NCBI GenBank assembly: GCA_030432775.1
Contig: JAUILO010000007.1
Location: 1-27,504 of the forward strand
Direction: 5' to 3'
Origin: Alphaproteobacteria bacterium
GTDB taxonomy: Bacteria; Pseudomonadota; Alphaproteobacteria; Micavibrionales; Micavibrionaceae
DNA length: 27,504 nt
Below, piece after piece: positions 1 through 8,506 of the stretch. The position numbers and the translations under genes are program-made. The notes under the pieces are model-generated. The model was not told the DNA's origin. It worked only from the letters and a program-made list of their open reading frames with translations, and did not search any database. How positions within the stretch are numbered: the first letter of the stretch is position 1; every line of letters starts with the position of its first letter.

Positions 1-210
1 ATCAAAATGTGGCGAATTGGCGGAAAATACGCAAATCCAAGTAATTATATTGTAATATTAGGCGAGCGATTGTCATCTTAAGCGCACTAAGTTATTATAT
101 ATGAAGGATTTTTCGGATTTGTTTACTATTTCTAGGTAGAATTTCTCATATAGCAGTGTTTACTGCGCAATATTATAAATACAGATAATAGACAGAATAA
201 AAGGTGTTTG

Positions 211-741
211 ATGACTAGCTTATATCAATTCAAATTCATTCTATGGGTGTTTACCGCATTACTTTTTTTTAATGTGAGTGCTGCCCATGCCGCAGAGCTT
301 ATTCGTGATGGCGGAATGTATAAGGATGATGACACGCAATATGGCTTGCTTGAAGAAGGCTATGAAGCAAGGCTTATTCTTCAGGAACATGATTTTTACG
401 ATAACAGACAATACCGCGTTGGCATGGCCGAATATAAGGATTTCGGCAATGATATGTCCGGTCACGAAAATAAGCGTTTGTTGATTGAAGTGACCTCACA
501 AAAGATTGTTATTACCGGCCCGTTTACGGTTTATATTAACGATATTAAAATCGGCAAGACCAGCTCTACACATATTAACAAGCTGGGTGTAGATTACATC
601 TTCCACGAACTTAATCTGGATACCAAGAATGGCGATAAGGTACCGCTTGTACTTGAAAGCGATGTTATTCAGCTGATTAATGGTGATTTGGTGATTATTA
701 TTGGCGAATTCGTCAGTAATGAACATGTGCCGCAAGATTAA
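211..741 (+). CDS. Secreted hypothetical protein
   Basis: This encodes a 176-residue protein of unrecognised family. Residues 1-28 form a clear Sec signal peptide: a basic start, a hydrophobic core (FILWVFTALLFFNVSA) and a likely AHA|AE cleavage site. The mature part is acidic, with a pattern of alternating hydrophobic residues that suggests a beta-rich periplasmic or secreted domain. I see no lipobox, catalytic motif or second membrane segment. I chose the ATG at 211 over the TTG at 208 because the AAGGTG Shine-Dalgarno at 201-206 is better spaced for it. A terminator follows at 796. No partner gene is evident. Its existence is likely; its function is unknown. Confidence 0.75.
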   Translation: MTSLYQFKFILWVFTALLFFNVSAAHAAELIRDGGMYKDDDTQYGLLEEGYEARLILQEHDFYDNRQYRVGMAEYKDFGNDMSGHENKRLLIEVTSQKIVITGPFTVYINDIKIGKTSSTHINKLGVDYIFHELNLDTKNGDKVPLVLESDVIQLINGDLVIIIGEFVSNEHVPQD

Positions 742-795
742 AGCCAATAAGTTATAAGATAATTAATTAGATATTCGATCAATATGATTTGTAAG

Positions 796-823
796 AACAG
801 GGCATAAAGCGCCCTGTTTTTTA
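796..823 (+). terminator. Rho-independent terminator
   Basis: The arms AACAGGGC (796-803) and GCCCTGTT (811-818) pair over 8 bp around a 7-nt loop and are followed by TTTTATTT. It ends transcription of the secreted protein gene. It overlaps the stop codon of the opposing gene by a few bases, which is typical of convergent genes. Confidence 0.8.
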
Positions 824-1426
824 TTTATCTGTATCTTTTTTGTCGTCGCCGCCGGTCGTATAGCCGGTGCTTTGGCCTGTATAGCCGCCGCCACCCATAC
901 CGCTGGGGCCAGCAGGGCCCGGGCCTTTTGGTGCCATTGTTGGTGCCGCTTCCAGTGTTTTTTGGCGTGATAGGTGCGGTGCAAATTGTAGCACTTGGGT
1001 ATTAATGCCGGACATAACGCCGTCAATTGTCTCTTCATTGGATAGGTCATCACGGTGTATAGGTTGTCCGGAGACGCAGCGTTTAAGAAAATCTTCAAAT
1101 GCCATTACAGAGGTAGAAACACGCGCCATTGGTGCGATGCCTTCTTCTTCGAACATACCCTTCATAATAATAAGGGGAACTTGGCGGTTATCTTGAATTG
1201 TACCTTTTTCAATCGTGCCGACCTGCAAGGTTGGCGCATAGAGAAGATATGCAGCATTATCAAAATCGACAGGAATATTCATTTCTATCGCATTCATATC
1301 AGATAGCTCTAATGACATGGTCGATGAGGCCGCATCAAACATAATGCCAGCAACAGGGCTATCAAATGCGTGATCGGTGACAATACCAGCCTCGCCTTTG
1401 TTAGTAATAAGTAGATCAATATTCAC
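821..1426 (-). CDS. Hypothetical protein with Gly/Pro-rich C-terminus
   Basis: This is a 201-residue protein if it starts at the GTG at 1426. That start is preceded by GAGAG about 6 nt upstream and gives a compact N-terminus (MNIDLLITNKGEAG). The frame stays open upstream to 1555, but the added residues are basic and look non-coding. Residues 1-160 look like a soluble alpha/beta domain with no signal peptide. Residues 165-201 are low-complexity Gly/Pro/Thr (GPGPAGPSGMGGGG) ending in a charged DDKKDTDK tail, so the C-terminus is probably disordered. I do not recognise the family. It is transcribed divergently from the epimerase gene. Confidence 0.6.
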   Translation of the reverse strand: MNIDLLITNKGEAGIVTDHAFDSPVAGIMFDAASSTMSLELSDMNAIEMNIPVDFDNAAYLLYAPTLQVGTIEKGTIQDNRQVPLIIMKGMFEEEGIAPMARVSTSVMAFEDFLKRCVSGQPIHRDDLSNEETIDGVMSGINTQVLQFAPHLSRQKTLEAAPTMAPKGPGPAGPSGMGGGGYTGQSTGYTTGGDDKKDTDK

Positions 1427-1590
1427 GTGAAACTCTCGCTTTTTTTTGTACTCAAATATATAGTTTATTGGCTGCTTGTATATTCTAATAGTTAAATTAG
1501 TATACAGCTCTTTCTTTGGATCAAGACCATAAGGTGCAGCGTGCCTTAAAGTCAAGGTTTATTTATTTACATATTACCACAAAGGTTCTT

Positions 1591-2580
1591 ATGATTATTT
1601 TAACAGGCGCAGCTGGATTTATTGGTTTTCATACCGCTAAGTCTTTATTGGATCAAGGGTTTATTGTTGCCGCTATTGATAATCTGAACGATTACTATGA
1701 TGTAAGTCTGAAGCTGGCGCGTCTAGAGCAGCTGGAATTATACGATAATTTTACCTTTGAGAAAATTGATATCGCAGATCAGGATGCGATGCGTAGATTT
1801 ACCGCGCAGCATGCGCAAGCCACGCATATTGTACATTTAGCCGCGCAAGCCGGCGTACGGCATAGTTTTGATGATCCGTATAGCTATGGTCAAAGTAATC
1901 TGGTCGGTCATTTAAATGTTCTTGAAATGGCGCGTCATCTTCCAAAACTGGCGCATCTGGTTTACGCTTCTAGCTCATCTGTATATGGGGCGAATACCAA
2001 ACAACCCTTTAGTATCGAAGATACGGTGAATGAACCGGTTTCTCTATATGCAGCGACAAAGCGTTCTTGTGAGTTGCTGACACAAAGCTATGCACATTTA
2101 TATAATATACCAAGTACGGGTTTGCGATTTTTTACGGTTTATGGGCCATGGGGTCGTCCGGATATGGCGTATTTTTCTTTTACGCGCAACATAACTGAAG
2201 GCAAGCCGATTACTGTATTTAATCACGGTGATATGCAGCGGGATTTCACATGGATTGATGATTGTGTGGCGGGAATTATAAGCGCCATGAATACGCCGCC
2301 TGCAAGCGGTGATGCCTATTGTTTCGGGGATGCGCCGCATCGGGTCTTTAATCTGGGGCATAATAGTCCTGAGGATCTAATGGAGTTTATCAGTGTCATA
2401 GAAAATGCGCTGGGTACGACTGCAGAGAAGAAAAAAGAACAAATGGCACCCGGTGATGTTGAGAAGACATATGCCGATATAGATGCCACAACGCAGATAT
2501 TGGGTTATAAGCCTTTAACATCAATACGCGAAGGCATACCGAAATTCGTCGCTTGGTATAAAGATTATTATAAGGTTTAG
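1591..2580 (+). CDS. UDP-glucuronate 4-epimerase-type SDR
   Basis: This 329-residue extended short-chain dehydrogenase/reductase probably interconverts UDP-glucuronate and UDP-galacturonate for cell-surface polysaccharide. The NAD-binding GAAGFIG is at residues 6-12. DNLNDYYDVSLK at 30-41 is characteristic of the CapI/LpsL group. Catalytic Ser lies in the SSSS run near 127-130, followed by Y153-x3-K157 (YAATK). The substrate-side segments RFFTVYGPWGRPDM and QRDFTWIDD are also present. I chose the ATG at 1591, with AAAGG 5 nt upstream; the frame is open to 1516 but adds an unrelated stretch. Length fits the family. No other glycan genes are nearby. Related 4,6-epimerases cannot be fully excluded. 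Confidence 0.88.
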   Translation: MIILTGAAGFIGFHTAKSLLDQGFIVAAIDNLNDYYDVSLKLARLEQLELYDNFTFEKIDIADQDAMRRFTAQHAQATHIVHLAAQAGVRHSFDDPYSYGQSNLVGHLNVLEMARHLPKLAHLVYASSSSVYGANTKQPFSIEDTVNEPVSLYAATKRSCELLTQSYAHLYNIPSTGLRFFTVYGPWGRPDMAYFSFTRNITEGKPITVFNHGDMQRDFTWIDDCVAGIISAMNTPPASGDAYCFGDAPHRVFNLGHNSPEDLMEFISVIENALGTTAEKKKEQMAPGDVEKTYADIDATTQILGYKPLTSIREGIPKFVAWYKDYYKV

Positions 2581-2619
2581 GCCTTTTAAATTATGCCATA
2601 CAGCATTTGTCCGGTTTTA

Positions 2620-3000
2620 TCAGGTCGTTTGGGCCTGACCGAGAACATCATTTATCACCGCGTTTAGTTCATCTTCCAGAAACGGTTTTTCCAAGACACC
2701 TTTCGCCAGAACTTTGGCCAGAGATAGCGCATCATTGGCGGACACAATATTGCCGCCGCCGGACATGGCGATAATGGGCGGTGCATCTTCGCGTTTTCGC
2801 AGGATCTGGATAAGCTCTGTACCGTCTGTGGTGGGCATAAGAATATCGGTGATGATTAATTCGAATTTCTCTGTATCAAGCTTGCTCAGACACTCGCTGA
2901 CACTGCTGACTGCTGTTACGGCATGGTCGTTAACCTGCAGCATAAAAGTTACGGTGCTTAAAACACCCGGATCGTCGTCTACGACTAGTATAGTTGCCAT
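2620..3000 (-). CDS. CheY-like single-domain response regulator
   Basis: A 126-residue stand-alone receiver domain with no output domain. The acidic pocket is D8-D10 (VVDDDPG), the phospho-acceptor is D52 (IITDILMP), the switch Ser is S80 (AMSGGG) and the conserved lysine is K105 (EKPF). The start is supported by AAAGGAAAA about 9 nt upstream. The gene lies 34 nt downstream of the histidine kinase on the same strand, so the two form a cognate pair. With no DNA-binding domain, it must act through protein contacts or a phosphorelay. Confidence 0.93.
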   Translation of the reverse strand: MATILVVDDDPGVLSTVTFMLQVNDHAVTAVSSVSECLSKLDTEKFELIITDILMPTTDGTELIQILRKREDAPPIIAMSGGGNIVSANDALSLAKVLAKGVLEKPFLEDELNAVINDVLGQAQTT

Positions 3001-3034
3001 GCGTGTTTTCCTTTTATTTGCACAGAGCGATTAG

Positions 3035-4384
3035 TTACTCGGAAACAGGAATAAATACATTAAATGTAGCGCCTTCCCCTGGTTCGCTGTCGACTGAAAT
3101 GGCGCCACCCCATCTTCCAATTAGCCCGTAAGCCGTGGATAGTCCAAGCCCTGTTCCTTTACCAATAGGCTTCGTGGTAAAAAATGGCTCGAATAATTTC
3201 TTCTGCGTTTCTTTATCAATGCCGCTGCCGCTATCTTTGACCTGTAAACAGATATATCGATCTTCCTTCAGGCCGGAGGGGCAGTTCTTGATATCCTCCA
3301 GATCATAGACATCAAGCGTTATGTCTATGCGCCCTTTATTATCCATAGCGTGTGCGGCGTTTGTCAATAAATTCGTCATGATCTGTGTGATACCGGTCTG
3401 GTCGACATAAATCATGAAAGATAAGGTTTGTTCTTTTTTCATCAAAAGACCGTGGCGGTATATTTTGATGTGTTTATCAAGTGCACCTGCCACGAAATCT
3501 ATACTGTGATTTAACAGCTCCGATGCATCATGCATGTCAAAGGTTTGTTCATCAGAGCGCGAAAAGACCAGAATACTTTGCACAATGCCACGCGCATGTA
3601 GGGCATTTTGATGCAGAATTTCCAAGGCATCTATCAGCTTCTGATCACCTTGCTCTTTCATACGTTTCAATATGACATCGGCAATCCCTAAAATGGGTTG
3701 TAGGGCGTTATTGATTTCATGTGCAAGTCCGCCGCTCATATGTGCCATGGCGCGCATCTTGCTTTCCTCTTGTTCCCATTTGACTTGTTTGCGACGCTGG
3801 GTAATGTCGGTGCCAATAGCAACCATCTCTTTAATCTCGCCATCAGGGAAAAGACGGTTGGCTGTACTCCACGAAATAAGGCGCTTTTCGCCGTTTTTGG
3901 TACGTAAGGTCATTTCGTAGTCAACAAGCGGTATGCGTCCATAATCGGAAATGATATTAATATCCTGTACTTCTGGATCGTCTCTGCCATCGGGGTGGAA
4001 TATATACCACCAGTTACTACCGAGTAATTCTTCTTCGGAGTAACCGCTAACTTTACAAACGGCTGGGTTCACCATACGGACGAGGCCACCTTGCTGCATA
4101 CGAACAATCAGACTAGGCGTTGCCTCAACGATATACTGACTGTATTCGCTGATGTCTTTTAGTCTTTTATGGGTGCTATGATATTGGAGGTACCAGAAAA
4201 GCAGCGCCACTATGGTCGGCACGATAAGGGCAATAATAATGAGAAATAACAGATTGGTTGTCAGGAGCTGTTCTTGAATGTTCAGTGTATTTGCCTTTAA
4301 GGGCGCTGCATAAACACAATGGGGGGCGGCGCTGATCAGGCCGCAGATTAAAGAACATATTGCTGTCGTGTGAATCCCCTTCAT
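3035..4384 (-). CDS. PAS-containing membrane sensor histidine kinase
   Basis: This 449-residue kinase has a signal-like hydrophobic N-terminus (residues 8-27), a transmembrane helix at about 43-66, a PAS/PAC domain at about 80-196 (ending GTDITQRRK), a HisKA domain with phospho-accepting H222 (GGLAHEINN), and a HATPase_c domain. The ATPase boxes are N342 (NLLTNAAHAM), D384 (DSGSGI) and GKGTGLGLS at 409-417. The periplasmic part is very short, so sensing is probably by the PAS domain or the membrane. The receiver gene follows 34 nt downstream. No Shine-Dalgarno is visible; an extended -10 element lies 6 nt before the ATG, suggesting a leaderless message. The signal is unknown. Confidence 0.92.
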   Translation of the reverse strand: MKGIHTTAICSLICGLISAAPHCVYAAPLKANTLNIQEQLLTTNLLFLIIIALIVPTIVALLFWYLQYHSTHKRLKDISEYSQYIVEATPSLIVRMQQGGLVRMVNPAVCKVSGYSEEELLGSNWWYIFHPDGRDDPEVQDINIISDYGRIPLVDYEMTLRTKNGEKRLISWSTANRLFPDGEIKEMVAIGTDITQRRKQVKWEQEESKMRAMAHMSGGLAHEINNALQPILGIADVILKRMKEQGDQKLIDALEILHQNALHARGIVQSILVFSRSDEQTFDMHDASELLNHSIDFVAGALDKHIKIYRHGLLMKKEQTLSFMIYVDQTGITQIMTNLLTNAAHAMDNKGRIDITLDVYDLEDIKNCPSGLKEDRYICLQVKDSGSGIDKETQKKLFEPFFTTKPIGKGTGLGLSTAYGLIGRWGGAISVDSEPGEGATFNVFIPVSE

Positions 4385-4390
4385 CAACGA

Positions 4391-4399
4391 ATCATAGCA
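4391..4399 (-). promoter_or_regulatory. Extended -10 promoter of the histidine kinase
   Basis: On the minus strand the element reads TGCTATGAT, a TGn extended -10 with a 5/6 match to TATAAT. It ends 6 nt before the kinase ATG, which places the transcription start at or next to the start codon. It would separate the two-component genes from read-through of the his-alr operon upstream. Confidence 0.5.
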
Positions 4400-4441
4400 T
4401 AAATAAAGTTATAGTTTGATGAAATTTCAATGGATTAGCGG

Positions 4442-5584
4442 TTATGAAATTGCGCTTAACGGAATGTCGGCTATATCGGACGAAGGACGGCGGGTAATAT
4501 AGCGGCGGCCAATTTGTGGGCCGAAACTGGTTAATACCTCATAGCCGATAGTTTGCCCTTCGCCGGCCATTATATCAGCGGGCTGATTATTGCCAGTGAT
4601 TTCAACCTGATCTCCGGTTTGTATGGGTTGATCAATGTGGCTGATATCAATGGTAATCAGATCCATCGAAACACGTCCTAATATATTACAGGCGATGCCT
4701 TTATAATAGACATGACCTGTATTGCTGAGTATACGGTGAAGGCCATTGGCGTAACCAATGCCAAGCGGGGCGATTTTTGTGTGTTTGTCAAAGCTATGAC
4801 TGGCGGCATATCCGGTTGTTTCTCCTTTTAATGCCTGCCTAATTTGTAATATACGCGCGTGAACTTCCACAACATTATGCATCGGATTTGCTTCTTCGGG
4901 CGTCGGGTTTAGGCCATAAAGCGCCATACCGGCGCGGGCTTGATCATAATGATATTTGTCAGATCTGAAGATAGCAGACGAGTTGCATAATGATTTATGA
5001 ATAGCCGGAAATTCATCGGCGATGTGATCAAACATTTGATATTGGATTGTGTTTTTGGGGTGTCCCTTTTCATCCGCGCAAGCAAAATGACTCATAAGTA
5101 TTTTCAGTGATAATCCAGTAAGCGCATCCGGCTTATTGAGAATCGACTGAACCTCTGCTGCGCTTAATCCCAATCTATTCATGCCGGTATCACAATGTAA
5201 AATAACAGGGATATCGATTTCGATTTTGCTGGCAAGCGATTTGAATTTCTCAATATCTAGCGGGCTATTCAGTACGGGGTAGATATTGGCGCGCACCAGA
5301 TCATAGTCGATATCTGTATAGGGGCCGGCGAGAAGGCCGATTGGTCTATTGGTAATCTTACGCAATTCGAATGCTTCTTGCGCGCGTGCGACATAGTAAA
5401 ACTGGCAACCTTGATTTTCCAATGCTGCCACAACCTTGTTAACGCCCAGTCCGTAAGCATCACTTTTTACGACTCCTGCAACATGGCAATTCTTGCCAAC
5501 GCGCTCCTGCAATATGTTGAAGTTCGAGGCGATGGCACTCAAATTCACGGTCATCTCACATGGCGGAACTGGCAGGGCACACAT
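4442..5584 (-). CDS. alr: Alanine racemase
   Basis: This 380-residue PLP-dependent, fold-type III racemase supplies D-alanine for peptidoglycan. The PLP lysine is K40 (VVKSDAYGLG). Other family landmarks are DTGMNRLG near 132-139, ARAGMALYG near 216-224, GYANG near 278, GRVSMDLITID near 303-313, and YEVLTSFGPQIGRRY near the end. The usual GYADG motif has Asn in place of Asp. The ATG at 5584 lies 6 nt after the hisIE stop and its Shine-Dalgarno-like AAAGAG is inside the hisIE 3' end, so it is probably translationally coupled as the last gene of the his operon. I see no terminator between them. Length is normal. Confidence 0.95.
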   Translation of the reverse strand: MCALPVPPCEMTVNLSAIASNFNILQERVGKNCHVAGVVKSDAYGLGVNKVVAALENQGCQFYYVARAQEAFELRKITNRPIGLLAGPYTDIDYDLVRANIYPVLNSPLDIEKFKSLASKIEIDIPVILHCDTGMNRLGLSAAEVQSILNKPDALTGLSLKILMSHFACADEKGHPKNTIQYQMFDHIADEFPAIHKSLCNSSAIFRSDKYHYDQARAGMALYGLNPTPEEANPMHNVVEVHARILQIRQALKGETTGYAASHSFDKHTKIAPLGIGYANGLHRILSNTGHVYYKGIACNILGRVSMDLITIDISHIDQPIQTGDQVEITGNNQPADIMAGEGQTIGYEVLTSFGPQIGRRYITRRPSSDIADIPLSAIS

Positions 5585-5590
5585 TCGGTT

Positions 5591-6265
5591 TTACTCTTTT
5601 GCGTCTTTGGGTTGATGACGTTTTTGCAAAACTGCGCATATATCACCGAGCGATATGTCCGCATGTTCAAGCAATAGCATAGTGTGAAATATTAAATCGG
5701 CTGCTTCTTCTTTGGTATGGTCTATATCCTGACTCATATGCGCAAGGGCAACTTCCACGCCTTCTTCACCAACTTTTTGTGCAATTTTCTCGCGGCCTTT
5801 ATCGAGCATTTTTGCGACGTAGCTATTTTCCGGCTTTTCCGCGCGGCGACTTTTTATGATCGCGCTTAGCTCATTTAAAAATTCGATTCTTGCATCGTTT
5901 TTGCTGCACCCTTTTTTAAGGTCACCAAAGCATGTGTCGCTACCTGTGTGGCATGTCGGGCCAGCGGGCGTGGCATGAATAAGCAAGGTATCTCGGTCAC
6001 AATCCATTTCGATAGATATAAGCTCTAAAACGTTTCCAGATGTCTCACCTTTTGTCCATAAAGCATTTTTGCTGCGGCTGAAAAATGTGACCTGTTTGGT
6101 TTGCAATGTTTTATCGAGTGACTCTTTATTCATATAACCCAGCATCAATACATCTTTACTGCATGCGTCCTGAATAATCGCTGGTAGAAGCCCATCACCC
6201 TTATCCCAGTCGAGCTGGTCTGCCTGAAGTTGTGTGCGTTTAATTGCTTTGGTCATTGGTTTCAT
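5591..6265 (-). CDS. hisIE: Bifunctional phosphoribosyl-AMP cyclohydrolase / phosphoribosyl-ATP pyrophosphatase
   Basis: A 224-residue fusion catalysing histidine steps 2 and 3. The HisI domain (about 15-120) has LDWDKGDGLLPAIIQ, LMLGYMN, VTFFSRSK, the metal-binding DCDRD, and the zinc motif GPTCHTGSDTC. The HisE domain (about 125-220) has SYVAKMLDKGREKIAQKVGE, the EEAADL metal site and an ILV-rich helix, ending VLQKRHQ. Fused HisIE is the enterobacterial form; alphaproteobacteria usually encode hisI and hisE apart. The start is uncertain: ATGs lie at 6265 and 6256, neither with a good Shine-Dalgarno, and a short in-frame duplication spans this region. Confidence 0.95.
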   Translation of the reverse strand: MKPMTKAIKRTQLQADQLDWDKGDGLLPAIIQDACSKDVLMLGYMNKESLDKTLQTKQVTFFSRSKNALWTKGETSGNVLELISIEMDCDRDTLLIHATPAGPTCHTGSDTCFGDLKKGCSKNDARIEFLNELSAIIKSRRAEKPENSYVAKMLDKGREKIAQKVGEEGVEVALAHMSQDIDHTKEEAADLIFHTMLLLEHADISLGDICAVLQKRHQPKDAKE

Positions 6266-6283
6266 CCGTTTGATTGCTTTGGT
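6237..6283 (-). repeat. In-frame direct repeat at the hisIE start
   Basis: Two 17-bp copies (6237-6253 and 6267-6283) differ at one base and lie exactly 30 bp apart. On the minus strand they read ACCAAAGCAAT, then C or T, then AAACG. Both are in the hisIE frame and encode T-K-A-I-K-R. The ATG at 6265 lies between the copies, so one copy is coding and the other falls in the 5' untranslated region. Confidence 0.75.
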
Positions 6284-6296
6284 TATTATATGTGGT

Positions 6297-7088
6297 TTAA
6301 ATGCGAACCGGAATTTGTTTTTGTTTAAGGAAGGCTTTTAAATCCGGTATCGGAATTGTGCCTGAATGAAATACAGATGCTGCAAGCGCGCCGTCAACAC
6401 GGGCATGTTTGAATACATCATAAAAATGTTGCATCTCGCCAGCGCCGCCAGATGCGATGAGCGGTATGGTGATTGCATCACGTATCTTCTCGAGTTGCTC
6501 GAGATCATAACCCTGTTTGACGCCATCATTATTCATACAGTTTAGAACAATTTCTCCTGCGCCCAGTTCTTGTGCATTTTTTACCCATGAGATTGTATCG
6601 TGCTTGGCTTGAATGGTTTTTGTTTCATCGCCCGTATACTGATATACGGCGAGCGAGCCATCATCTTCGCGGCGGGTATCAACCCCGACCACTACGCATT
6701 GTACACCGAATGCATCGGCCAGTTCGCTAATGAATTCGGGGCGCTCCAATGCGGGTGAGTTGATCGATATTTTGTCAGCGCCATCATTGAGTATCTGCCG
6801 TGCATCGGCCACGCTGCGAATACCGCCGGCAACGCAGAAAGGAATGTCCAGAATTTGTGCAACTTTCTTGACCCAGCTTTTGTCAACAACACGTCCATCG
6901 CTGCTTGCTGTAATATCATAAAAGACAAGTTCGTCTGCGCCTTCATCCCGGTAGCGCTGCGCTAGTTCTAAAATATCACCCATGACTTTATGGTTGCGGA
7001 ACTGCACCCCTTTAACGACAACGCCATCCTTTACATCAAGGCAGGGGATGATACGTTTGGTCAGGTTGTTGGGAAATGGCTCTTTCAT
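6297..7088 (-). CDS. hisF: Imidazole glycerol phosphate synthase, cyclase subunit
   Basis: A 263-residue (beta/alpha)8 barrel that partners with HisH to make IGP and AICAR from PRFAR. Landmarks are the first catalytic Asp in RIIPCLDVKDG (D18), GVQFRNH, ADELVFYDITASSDGR, FCVAGGIRS, ADKISINSPAL and the second catalytic Asp in NNDGVKQGYDL. The C-terminal barrel has LIASGGAGEM and GALAASVFH. The wording closely follows enterobacterial HisF. The N-terminus carries about 7 extra residues compared with E. coli. It overlaps the hisA stop by an ATGA, indicating translational coupling. Confidence 0.98.
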   Translation of the reverse strand: MKEPFPNNLTKRIIPCLDVKDGVVVKGVQFRNHKVMGDILELAQRYRDEGADELVFYDITASSDGRVVDKSWVKKVAQILDIPFCVAGGIRSVADARQILNDGADKISINSPALERPEFISELADAFGVQCVVVGVDTRREDDGSLAVYQYTGDETKTIQAKHDTISWVKNAQELGAGEIVLNCMNNDGVKQGYDLEQLEKIRDAITIPLIASGGAGEMQHFYDVFKHARVDGALAASVFHSGTIPIPDLKAFLKQKQIPVRI

Positions 7089-7828
7089 GCTGCGATCCCT
7101 TCAATGGCTAAAGCTTGACGGACGGAAAATGCATTCTCGTAAATCGCTTTACCGACGATAACACCGCTTGCACCGGTTTTTTGTAGCTCGATGAGATCGG
7201 CTAGATCGCTAATACCGCCAGAGGCTTGAATGCGAATATCCGGATAGTTTGAGGCCAGATACGAATATAGCTCCATATTTGGTCCTTGCAGCGTGCCGTC
7301 TTTATCAATATCGGTGCATAGCGCATGTGTTAGCCCTGCATCAATATATTGGGCAATGAGCTCATCAAGCGAAACATCGCTGGTTTCTTGCCAGCCTGAT
7401 GTCGCAATATAAAATTTATCGTCAGCGCCTTTTTTAACATCAAGCGCCAGACAAATCTGGTCTGTACCAAATTGTTTGAAGGCATCCATTGTGGCGGTTT
7501 TGTCTTTTACGGCCATGCTGCCAACAACAACTCGTTTGGCACCGGTGTTAAGCAATGTGTCTATATCCGATAGTGAACGAATACCGCCGCCGGTCTGAAT
7601 GCTTATGCCGGTTTGTGCAATGATTTGTTTGATTAAATCAAGCTGACGGTCTTCGGGGTTTCTTGCGCCATCAAGGTCAACGATATGCAATGTGCGTGCG
7701 CCATCTGTCTGGAAATCCCGCGCCATTGAAACCGGATCCACACTATAGGTTTTTTGTGTGTCAAAATCACCCTTATGCAAGCGAACGCATTGTCCGTTCA
7801 TAAGATCTATTGCCGGGTAGAGTTCCAT
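7085..7828 (-). CDS. hisA: Phosphoribosylformimino-5-aminoimidazole carboxamide ribotide isomerase
   Basis: A 247-residue (beta/alpha)8 barrel that isomerises ProFAR to PRFAR. Catalytic D8 lies in YPAIDLMNGQCVRL; the second acid is in CLALDVKKG. Other landmarks are the phosphate loops IQTGGGIRS and IQASGGISD, CTDIDKDGTLQGPN and GVIVGKAIYE. ATGA overlap with hisF; a 69-nt gap separates it from hisH. The sequence resembles gammaproteobacterial HisA (SGWQETS, THALCTDIDKDGTL). Confidence 0.98.
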   Translation of the reverse strand: MELYPAIDLMNGQCVRLHKGDFDTQKTYSVDPVSMARDFQTDGARTLHIVDLDGARNPEDRQLDLIKQIIAQTGISIQTGGGIRSLSDIDTLLNTGAKRVVVGSMAVKDKTATMDAFKQFGTDQICLALDVKKGADDKFYIATSGWQETSDVSLDELIAQYIDAGLTHALCTDIDKDGTLQGPNMELYSYLASNYPDIRIQASGGISDLADLIELQKTGASGVIVGKAIYENAFSVRQALAIEGIAA

Positions 7829-7897
7829 ACGTTGTCCTTTTATATTCTTTGTTCTTTTGTCTTGCAGATCAAACTATCAGCCATATTACAGGTTATG

Positions 7898-8506
7898 TTA
7901 TAAGTTGAGGAAGTTTTCCAATATTTGTGCGCCGGCCTTACCGGATCGCTCGGGGTGGAATTGGCAACCCATAAAATTATTACGCGCGACAATTGCGGTG
8001 AAATTTTGACCATATTCACATCCGGCAATTGTGTGTTTCGAAATAGGCGCTTTATAGCTATGGACGAAATAAAAATATGGCGCATTGTCCAGATTATTTA
8101 AAAGCGCATGCTTGCCCAAACCGATGAGTTTATTCCAGCCCATATGCGGCACAGTTAAATCATATTGTTTCTGGAAGTGTTTTACTTCGCCGTTAATTGC
8201 GCCGAGTAAATCCGTGTTACCTTCTTCGGAATAATCATATAAAAGCTGCATGCCAAGACAAATACCAAGAACAGGTTGTTTGAGGCTATGGATACAATCA
8301 ATCAGGCCATCACGTTTGCGCAAGGTATTCATCGCATCTGCTGCGGCACCAACGCCGGGCAATATGACATGCGGCGCTTTCTCAATTTGATCAGGGTCAC
8401 TTGTTAATACACCTTTACGTCCCAATCGATTCAGCGCAAACATGACCGAAGCAATATTCGCGCCGCCGCTATCAATGACGGCTATATCAATTTTTGCTGC
8501 ACTCAT
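7898..8506 (-). CDS. hisH: Imidazole glycerol phosphate synthase, glutaminase subunit
   Basis: A 202-residue class I glutamine amidotransferase that delivers ammonia to HisF. The nucleophile is C83 (LGICLGMQLL), and the His/Glu of the triad lie in QFHPERSG near the C-terminus. The oxyanion region is LPGVGAA. HMGWN and YFYFVHSY are typical of HisH. The start codon shares one base with the hisCB stop (TAATG), so translation is coupled. The 69 nt before hisA hold no recognisable gene. Confidence 0.97.
   Translation of the reverse strand: MSAAKIDIAVIDSGGANIASVMFALNRLGRKGVLTSDPDQIEKAPHVILPGVGAAADAMNTLRKRDGLIDCIHSLKQPVLGICLGMQLLYDYSEEGNTDLLGAINGEVKHFQKQYDLTVPHMGWNKLIGLGKHALLNNLDNAPYFYFVHSYKAPISKHTIAGCEYGQNFTAIVARNNFMGCQFHPERSGKAGAQILENFLNL

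Noticed and set aside
1..81. Possible C-terminal tail of an upstream plus-strand gene
   Set aside because: All three plus frames are open from the window edge for 13 to 26 codons and each looks protein-like, so none can be chosen.
153..166. Short hairpin GCAGT/ACTGC
   Set aside because: Only 5 bp and no T-run; not distinguishable from chance.
1427..1555. N-terminal extension of the 821-1426 gene
   Set aside because: The extra 43 codons encode an irregular basic sequence, and the GTG at 1426 has a better-placed ribosome site.
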